A stretch of 64,000 nucleotides of DNA. Source: Atrichornis clamosus. Taxonomy: Eukaryota > Chordata > Aves > Passeriformes > Menuridae. How positions within the stretch are numbered: the first letter of the stretch is position 1; the number at the start of each line of letters is the position of its first letter. The stretch spans positions 1 through 64,000 of the forward strand of contig WBMZ01010870.1 of the NCBI GenBank assembly GCA_013400975.1, in the 5' to 3' direction. Under the pieces are notes generated by a model. That model was not told the origin of the DNA and made no database searches. It was given only the letters and a program-made list of their open reading frames with translations. Of the stretch, positions 57,243 through 64,000 are shown piece after piece. A program made the translations under genes and the position numbers.

Positions 57243-57642
57243 GCACGGTTTCCCTGCACACTCCGCCCTTGGAGCTCGCTCGGAGCCGCCCCGGGCAGCG
57301 CCTGAGGCAGCGGGGGGGGGCAGGGGGCGGTGCACGCCGGGAGCTGTGTCGGGGCGCGGTGCACGCCGGGAACTGTGGTCCCCCTACGCTTTGTCCACGT
57401 CGGCCCTCTCGTCACGTGTTCCCCGCCGAAGCACGTGACCGCACCGCGCCCCCCCATTGGCCCGGCGGCGCGCGCCGGGGGGGGCGGTGCCGGAAGCGGC
57501 GGCGACGCGAGGCCGTTTCCTTAGCTACGCCCCGGCGGGCGCGCGCGGAGGGGCCGGGCCGGGCCCTTCCTGCGCTGGGAGCCGCGGGAGCGGGAGCGGC
57601 CATGGGCCCGCAGCGGGACTAGCGGGCACCCGGCCGGCCGCC
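57243..57642 (+). promoter_or_regulatory. EDEM3: EDEM3 CpG-island promoter and 5'UTR
   Basis: A dense CpG block without a TATA box. Visible motifs: a 29-bp tandem duplication (57328-57356 and 57357-57382) whose second copy, on the minus strand, reads ACCACAGTTCCCGGCGTGC and resembles the ZNF143/Staf consensus; CCACGTCG at 57395-57402 (minus-strand CGACGTGG, near the XBP1/ATF6 core); E-boxes GTCACGTG at 57411-57418 and CACGTGAC at 57432-57439; and an inverted CCAAT box (ATTGG) at 57456-57460. The transcription start probably lies at about 57460-57590. The motifs are read by eye and their use is inferred. Confidence 0.8.
57602..57622 (+). promoter_or_regulatory. EDEM3: EDEM3 upstream ORF, 6 codons
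   Basis: An ATG in good context (GCGGCCATGG, G at -3 and +4) opens MGPQRD and stops at TAG, 20 bases before the main ATG at 57643. It is in a different frame from the main ORF (offset 41 nt). If the transcript starts upstream of it, it should capture scanning ribosomes and reduce EDEM3 translation. Confidence 0.65.
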
Positions 57643-57803
57643 ATGGCCCTCAGCGGAGCACCGGGCTGCCGTGGCGGAGAGCGGGCGCCCCGCTGGAGGA
57701 GGCCTTGGAAACTCCTGGCCCTTGGCCTGCTCTCCGCCTCCTCCGTGCTGGCGGCCGCCCCGGGCGCCGGGGCCATGAGCAGGGAGGAGAAGCGCCGGCT
57801 GGG
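57643..57803 (+). CDS. EDEM3: EDEM3 coding exon 1
   Basis: Start and signal sequence, then [10 protein letters not shown]. Donor GGG|GTGAGT; ends in phase 2, so Gly54 is completed by exon 2. Confidence 0.94.
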
Positions 57804-60800
57804 GTGAGTGGCGGGACGGTAGCGGAGGGATGGCAGCAGGGAGGGAAGGACGGCGTGCCGGGTCCCGCAGTGCTGTTCCGGGGGTCTCCGCTTCCCTCGG
57901 GGCTGGGGTGGGCTGGGCGGCTGCGGGCGCAGAGCTCAGGGAAGGTGTCCTATCTTCCTCCCTCCCTCCCTGTCCTCCCCGAAACACTGCAGGAGACGCG
58001 TGGCATCAGTCCCCAGCCGTGCCGGAGCTGGGTGTGCCGGACCCCGGCGGTTTTGGGCCAGGTCCCCATGGCTGCTGGGGACACGCGGCCCCTCCGCCGG
58101 TGCGGGGTCAAGCCATGTGCTGTATGAACTGGCAACTCTCAAGCGCTGGGGAGCTCGTCCTGGAGGTTTCAGCCAGGGGTTGCGTGTAATTAGGGGTGAA
58201 AGTGATCAAAGGTAACTCTAAATCCACACTTTGCTGCTTTAATTATGGCCGTGCCTCTGAGAGAGTGCAGGAGTCATAAAAAAGGTAAATGTTTACGTGT
58301 ACTCCTGCCTAGTTCCTGTATGGAACTTAAACTGTCCCCCGTGCGCGTACATCTAAGAAACTGATTCTCTTTTAATATAGTTTTTAATTGAAGAGTAAAT
58401 GTTACAGCATAGGTGGAAATACATTTTCCTGCATGGAGTGGGATTTTTTAATACAAATTTGCAATTAAGCATAATTGATCTTTGTATGCTACTGGGGCAG
58501 TTTCATCAACCTCTTTCCATCCACTGGTCAGTTATACTGAATAATGATGCAAAAAGTCTGCTGGAGAAACGCTCTGGATACTCTCATAGTTATTAATCAC
58601 AGAGTTGTGGAAAAGGCCTCCACGATCGTCAGGTCCAACTGTCAGGTTTAAGTTGATATTTAACTCCTATGTTTACAGTTCCTGGAGTTTTGCATCTTGG
58701 GTTCTCAGGGTACTTTGTGTGCATAATCTTTTATGTTTTCTTCATGGGGCTACACAAGTTTAAATTTCATTCCCTGATTGGTTTTGAAATTTTGCATTAA
58801 TAACTTGCACTTAAAATATCATCTGAGGCATGTGCAAGTCATGTTGTGCTGTGGTTTGTATTTGGGGGCACTGAGCTGGGTCGCTGCTGAGTGAGGTAAT
58901 CTCTGTATTTATTTAATGACAGGATCATGTCAGTCACAGAAAATGCCCTGTAAATGTAAGTTTGAAGCAGCTTTCTGTGTGCTACAATACCCAGCAGCTT
59001 TGTGTGCTCATTTCATCTGGGTTTTTGTCTGCTACAGCCTGTGAGGTACCTGGGAAAGGCACCATCCTCTGCTCTTTTGATGACTTAATGCACTTGATAA
59101 GTTAAAACTACTTCTTAAATTTCCAAGTCATTGAACTAAATTGGATATTTACAGTATAATTGTGGTGTCCTTGACTCTTTTATGTTCGGTCTTATCAGCA
59201 GAGATTGTGAATTATGTTGATTGTAGAAATTAGCATCCTCTTCTGCCTGCAGGGCTCCTCAGTGGAACAGTTAGGAGCGATCAGAAGTAATGTTGTGTCT
59301 CAAAAATACATTGTCTTTTTGGTGGGGAGTTGCATATAAAAGCATTTCTGTCCTTGACTGCTTTTCCAACATGTGAAATAAATGTAAGGGTTTCCTTTAG
59401 TATTTGCTTGCCAAGAAGTCCCCAAATATTTAATTTCATGTTAGGTGAAGAAAGAGTCTTTCCTTTCTGATGTGAACAAAAGTAGTTGAATTAAGAAAAA
59501 TATTATTCAATATTTCATTTACTTGAGTAGAGTATGTTAGTAGAGGATCTGTACCTGATATTCAGATATTAAAGTGTGATACATTTAAGATGGTGTGTTA
59601 GAGGCCATTGGGAGACAGACCACTAATGCTTTTTCTCTTTTCTTTTTCAGGAATCAAGTGCTTGAAATGTTTGATCATGCATATAGCAATTATATGGTAA
59701 GTCAAATACTTGTTCGATGTTTTTCAGAGGAGTTGTTGCTGACCTGGGAGAGAAAGCAACCTACAGTACTTGACATTCTAGAGAAATATCCAGGAAGGCG
59801 GGGTGACAACAAAGCAAAAATAAATAACAGCACCTGTAAAGCCTTTAAAAAGACAATAACAAATGTTACTTTCAGGAAGAGCAGTGTCAGGAGGGTTGTG
59901 ATGGCTCTTAGAGTGGTAACTGAGAATTGCTTGTGGTAACTCTCCTAATCTCTGATCTTTCCCAAACCAGTTTATCTCAAGTCCAGCTAGGAACAGTAAA
60001 GCATTTGGTTTGAAATGCCAGGAAAAGGAAGCTCAAGAAGAGCTGTCTGTAGTCATCAGATTCTGGAGAACACAAATTGATCTTAAATATTTTGTAGGTA
60101 AAAATAACATTTAATATTTCTTCAGTGGCAAGACATGTCCAGTGCAGTCTGGAGACTCTTTAATAAGCAGTGTTTGTGGAACAGAAGGGGGATCTGGTGC
60201 CATATCCAGGCGCTCCAGGCTCTGCCCAGGGTGTGACTGTCATATGACCATAAGCCACACTCACTGTGGTTGCTGTTCTGTGACTTGTGGTTCCTGGACA
60301 GGTGTCCTGTTCTGGATCTGTGAGCCATTCTAGCCCACCCTGGCATAGCTTGGTTTAGAAAAGCTTAGGAATAAGTAGTTACTTAGAATGCACTTGCCTC
60401 AAGTAATAATTACTTTCAAATACACTCCTGAGGAGAAGAAGATGGACTAAAATAAATACAAAAGATCAGTTCTTCCTGACTTGACATGGACATTCTTGCA
60501 CATTCTCTGTGGTTGTTGCAGAAACCCCTGTCTCAAGTTGCATCAGTTCCTGCAGCACTAAATGCTGTGTCCTGGCAGCATCTTGCACGTGACCCAGGTT
60601 CTGTGTTATGGTTTAAACTTTAATATGTAATACAAGCTTAAAATCTTAGGAGGTACAATTGATACAGAACTCTGTAGTGGACAGAAGAGTGTTTTCAAAG
60701 GGGTGTAGTTTCTCCTTTTAACTTAAACTCTATACTTCCAACACCTTTAGCAGTTTAACTAACATCAGGCTTTTTGGAGGTAATTTTTGTACCTAGTTAC

Positions 60801-62957
60801 TTGGGATCTGCTTCCATGAAAAACACTTGGCTTGGGTTTCCCCAGGGGAAATCTGTTAAGTATTTGGCAAAATTGGATAAAATACTACAAGGATCTGTGC
60901 TCCTACTGTTCATTGTGTGATAAATTGGCAACTGGTAGGGGTCTTGCCACATCTGAAGCAAGAAAATTCTACTTGAAAGAGAGGAATAACTTCAGCTATC
61001 CTGGAAGCTTTGGAGCCAAAAGGATATTTATTTGCCACGTATGCTGGAGCACTAAACAAACAGAGAAATGTGGCCTGTTTGTTTAAAGTTGAAGGAAAGA
61101 TTAGGGTATCAGACGTGATTCTGACAGCAGGAGAATGAAGTATTTTTGCAGGTGCTATTGAAACAACCAGCTGAAAAGTTTAAATTTTCTACTTCTATTA
61201 ATACATATTTTAGACATGCGTATTTGGAAGACTGAAAATTCATTTGCCTGCAAGGGAAACTCCCTTGTCTTTTTTTTTTTTTTTCTCCCTTTTTTACACG
61301 ACGCCGCTTTTTTTTTTTTTTTTCTCCAGTTGTTAACAGAAGCTGCTTTTTTTTTTTTTTGCAGTCCTTCAACAATATTTGTAATAACTAGGATATTTTT
61401 CTTCCTGGCTGACAGAAAGAACATGTGAAAATGTCAGTCACTCAAGGCCAGTGACATGCTGGGAAATAGCTGCTGTAGGCAGAGAATAAGTGAACTTTTA
61501 CTTTTCAAAATGCTTCTAATTTTTTATGCATTTGTAAGACTAAGAGTTTATTTTTCCAGATTTTTTTATCACTTCTCTTACTTAAAATTTAAGCCAGAGA
61601 TCTCATGTTTGACACTGCTTTTGTTGTGTACTTCTTTAATCTGTTTTTCTGAATACTTTGCAGAGATATTCAGAAGCATCTGAGCTGTGTTAAAATGATC
61701 TAGATTCTGCCTTTTGTAGTTGAACTTGAGGAGAACAAAGAGTTGGGCAAAGACCAAAACACTCAGGAGGGTGGTATACAGGGAAACAAACCATCAGTTT
61801 CAAAAGCAGTTGCTATAAGAACTGTTTATTTATAGAGGAATGTTCCTTTTTATTCTCTTTATTTCGTGTTTGAATATAGATTATTTTTGTACCATATATT
61901 TGGAAAGACTTTGAATGTGTTTACTTCCAGTATCAGTGCAGCAATTGAAATTTTTATCCTGCCTCACGTTAGTTCTCCACTAAAAGTCAAACTGGAGAGC
62001 TCAGTGCAGCAGCCAGTTTCCTGATGAGATCAAGAGAGAAGCTCCACCCCAGATCACTTGTGTTGGGCTTCTAATGGAGAGGCAATTTCATGCATGTTTG
62101 TTGGAATTAGATATGATTCATCATTATTAATGTCAGTGTTGTATTTGCTATATTTGTAAAAGAGTTCTGTTAGGGTTTTTCTGGTGAATGTTATCTTCTG
62201 TTATGCCTTATGTAGTAAGTCACCAAATTATTGTTTGAACTCGTGAGTTCTCCTACCTGTCACTGATTGTCACCCTCAGCCACTTGAGTTCGTAGTGCAC
62301 AGTCCAGTGGAGGCCGTAAAGATGCTGGAGAGGCTGGAGCATCTCCTGTAAGGAAAGGCTGAGAGAGCTGGGGCTGTTCAGCTGGAGAAGGGCAGGTTCC
62401 AGGGAATTTAACCAGGGAGAGTGCTGGGGCTGTTCAGCTGGAGAAGGGCAGGTTCCAGGGAATTTAACCAGGGAGGCTGTCAAGAAGACAGCACCAGGTT
62501 CTTCTCAGTGGTGCTCAGACGAAATGGGCACAAACTGAAACACAGGAGGTTCCCTCTGAACATCAGGAACACTTTTTCACTGTGGAGTTGGCCAGGTACT
62601 GGCAGAGGATGCTCAGGAGGCTATGGAGTCTCCTTCCTTGGAGATGCTCACCAGTTCTGTGGGACTGGGCAGCTGGGTCTGGGGCGCCTTGCTCTAGTAG
62701 AGGGCTGGGACAAGATGAGCTCCAGAGGTCCCTTCCCACCTCAGAGGCTCTGTGGTTGCCATGCAGTTTTTCTGGAGAACAGCACGTCAGGATTCCTTTA
62801 GCTCCCAGGAGTTGCTGTAGGCATTGTAACGTGTTCCCTTGTTTTGTTCCCAACAGGAGCATGCGTATCCAGCCGATGAACTCATGCCTTTAACTTGTCG
62901 AGGACGAGTACGGGGTCAGGAGCCAAGTCGAGGGGATGTGGATGATGCCTTGGGAAA
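57643..62957 (+). CDS. EDEM3: EDEM3 (ER degradation-enhancing alpha-mannosidase-like 3), 5' part, exons 1-3
   Basis: The join of 57643-57803, 59651-59696 and 62857-62957 gives 102 codons plus two bases, and the gene continues beyond the window. The N-terminus has a basic patch (RWRRPWK) and a hydrophobic signal segment ([16 protein letters not shown], about residues 24-39). Then come [40 protein letters not shown] and [19 protein letters not shown], virtually identical to human EDEM3 and the start of its glycosyl hydrolase 47 domain. Known role of the family: trims mannose from N-glycans of misfolded glycoproteins in the ER lumen, feeding ERAD. Catalytic acids, the PA domain and the C-terminal KDEL-type signal lie outside the window. 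EDEM1 and EDEM2 are excluded by the sequence. The ATG at 57643 has a strong Kozak context (GCCGCCATGG). Confidence 0.96.
57804..59650 (+). other. EDEM3: EDEM3 intron 1
   Basis: A 1.85-kb intron. The first 250 bases are still CpG-rich and carry chance open frames. A diverged CR1-like tail lies at 58595-58642; the rest is AT-rich and unremarkable. Confidence 0.9.
58595..58642 (-). mobile_element. CR1 3' tail, antisense, diverged
   Basis: AATCACAGAGTTGTGGAAAA, GGCCTCCACGATCGTCAGGT and CCAACTGT resemble the inverted tail of a CR1 subtype (AATCACAGAAT..GGAAAAGACCTC..GATCATC..GTCCAAC). Confidence 0.65.
59651..59696 (+). CDS. EDEM3: EDEM3 coding exon 2 (46 bp)
   Basis: A very short exon: acceptor TCTTTTTCAG, donor ATG|GTAAGT. 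Encodes [15 protein letters not shown], identical to human except Ser for Gly. Confidence 0.96.
61270..61364 (+). repeat. triple poly(T) tract with decoy 3' splice sites
   Basis: Three T runs of roughly 15 or more bases are separated by short C-containing spacers. The second ends TTTCTCCAG (to 61329) and the third ends TTTTTTGCAG (to 61364). Each T-run/AG pair looks like a strong polypyrimidine tract and acceptor, although no conserved exon follows. Confidence 0.8.
62311..62762 (+). mobile_element. CR1 fragment, sense, with 55-bp internal tandem duplication
   Basis: GGAAAGGCTGAGAGAGCTGG, CTGTTCAGCTGGAGAAGGGC, CGAAATGGGCACAAACTGAA, CTTCCTTGGAGATGCTCACC and GAGGTCCCTTCCCACCTCAG are diverged CR1 3' sequence. 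The segment starting GCTGGGGCTGTTCAGCTGGA occurs twice in tandem, at 62368-62422 and 62423-62477. Confidence 0.85.
62857..62957 (+). CDS. EDEM3: EDEM3 coding exon 3
   Basis: Acceptor GTTCCCAACAG, donor GGAAA|GTCAGT. Encodes [20 protein letters not shown] and [13 protein letters not shown] plus two bases of Lys. Identical to human. A CR1 ends about 90 bp upstream. Confidence 0.96.
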
Positions 62958-64000
62958 GTCAGTGTTTGAAATGGTCACTGTCTTTGTAAACATCCAGGAA
63001 TACTGAGTACAATTTGCAGCCCGTAAAATTTGTTTGTTCAGTTGACATGTCCAGAAACTTACACTTGTAAGAAATACTTGTATTATTTAGTCCCATGAAG
63101 TTGTACCCTAATCCAAAAAAGAGAATTGACCAGTGAAATTTTTGAAAGAGAATTTCTTTTACCCATTCTCCCAGTATTTTCCATAGGAAAACCTTCCAAA
63201 TGTGAGCTGACATTTATGGCATTAGTAGTAGAGGTAATAAGGGTTAATGGTCAACTGAACAGAACAATAAACTTATCCATGATGCTGGCCTAATAAGTGA
63301 TATTTAAAATGCTTTTTTTAAGTAGAAAGTTTTCTGAAAACAAGCAGTCAAATGGTTATCATGTGTATGGTAGCCTGAGGCCTTTGCCAAACATGGAAAT
63401 AGTTGCTATTCTTTCTTTTAAGGTAGCTGATAGTACAATGTACTGATTTAAGGACTGGTTTTCTCCTTGTTAAATGGAATAATCAAAGGCAAAATTTGCT
63501 TACTCTAAATGTGTTTGTAATTGATTCTTTTTGTATGTGCAGTTTATAGAGCAAATACTTTAAAAACAAATAGCTGATGGGTTTTTTTATTTGATATCAC
63601 TGCTTAATGTCTCTAAGCACAATAGTGTTAATCAAAGCTGAAATCCTTCTCTTAAATACTGCTTCTAATTGTCTCTAGGATATTGAGCATGTTATTTTGG
63701 TTAGGCTTTGCTATGTACTAAAGTTCCTTAGTCTAGAGATTTCCATATAAACCTGCTGCCTTGAGGTCTCTGAGGATAAGACTATGAAGAGTCAAGAAAA
63801 TGCATTTTTAGTCTTGGTCATGCCTTCTTTCTAATGACCTTTCTATACATAACAACAACTATCATTTGAGTAAAAATACCTTCCAGCCCCTTAGATGCAT
63901 TCAATTATTTTATGTATTTATTGCTTTTCAGTATACATGCTTTATTCTGTACCTTATAATTAGTTATATTATTAGGTACCAGATTTCTTATCTAATCCTT
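62958..64000 (+). other. EDEM3: EDEM3 intron 3, start
   Basis: AT-rich sequence up to the window edge. No further exon or repeat was recognised. Confidence 0.85.

Larger units (their letters stand above)
59697..62856 (+). other. EDEM3: EDEM3 intron 2
   Basis: A 3.2-kb AT-rich intron. It contains three long T tracts with acceptor-like AGs at 61270-61364 and a CR1 with an internal duplication at 62311-62762. No coding exon is recognised; human EDEM3 goes straight from ...YGNYM to EHAYPADEL. Confidence 0.9.

Noticed and set aside
56888..57457. 189-codon minus-strand frame at the EDEM3 promoter
   Set aside because: It is the antisense of a sense-oriented CR1 plus CpG-island sequence.
57395..57460. 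Classical ERSE (CCAAT-N9-CCACG) in the EDEM3 promoter
   Set aside because: The inverted CCAAT and the CCACG core are present, but their spacing is far from 9 bases and no ERSE-II arrangement is seen.
59697..59939. Extension of EDEM3 exon 2 by 81 in-frame codons into intron 2
   Set aside because: The donor ATG|GTAAGT is strong and exon 3 continues the human sequence directly; the extension has no conservation that I can recognise.
1..64000. tRNA, rRNA, snoRNA or microRNA genes
   Set aside because: No tRNA B-box-like GGTTCGAATCC or other recognisable RNA gene was found by reading; hairpin microRNAs cannot be excluded by eye.

Overview
This is vertebrate nuclear DNA, almost certainly from a bird. 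Long introns with GT/AG junctions separate short coding exons, and the interspersed repeats are 5'-truncated CR1 non-LTR retrotransposons, recognisable by the tail that reads roughly 'ggaaggtgtccctgcccatggcagg' in pieces on either strand. No prokaryotic genes, CRISPR arrays, tRNA or rRNA genes were seen. Two protein genes lie head-to-tail on the + strand: NIBAN1 (FAM129A), complete from start codon to stop in 14 coding exons, and the 5' end of EDEM3 (first three coding exons). The same neighbour pair and orientation are known at human 1q25.3, which corresponds to chicken chromosome 8. The species cannot be told from this window.

Layout. 1-148: GC-rich promoter/5'UTR edge and NIBAN1 exon 1. 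149-26552: a 26-kb first intron with several CR1 copies, simple repeats and a G-quadruplex motif. 26553-30178: exons 2-5 (PH-like region). 30179-42831: intron 5, with a 40-bp minisatellite interrupted by a 477-base assembly gap directly at the exon 5 donor and a second 40-bp minisatellite at 32121-32550. 42832-51652: exons 6-13 (the conserved Niban helical body). 52648-54311: the long last coding exon, a fast-evolving acidic tail. 54312 to about 56840: 3'UTR with polyadenylation signals. 56932-57242: one CR1. 57243-57803: EDEM3 CpG-island promoter, a short upstream ORF and exon 1. 57804-64000: EDEM3 introns 1-3 with exons 2 and 3; the gene runs off the right edge.

The spliced NIBAN1 reading frame is intact across all 13 junctions (3330 nt, 1109 residues, against about 928 in human); the extra length is in the acidic C-terminal exon. 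Both genes belong to stress biology: NIBAN1 is a cytoplasmic protein induced by ER and other stress, and EDEM3 is an ER mannosidase-like protein of ERAD. Their adjacency is not evidence of a joint function.

I found no new multi-gene system. The strongest unusual signals are a minisatellite that appears to have grown from the exon 5/intron 5 junction of NIBAN1, a second 40-bp array open in all six frames, apparent absence of the Akt-type site in the Niban tail, a 29-bp duplicated ZNF143-like promoter motif and a minimal upstream ORF at EDEM3, and an unexplained 359-codon open frame in NIBAN1 intron 12.
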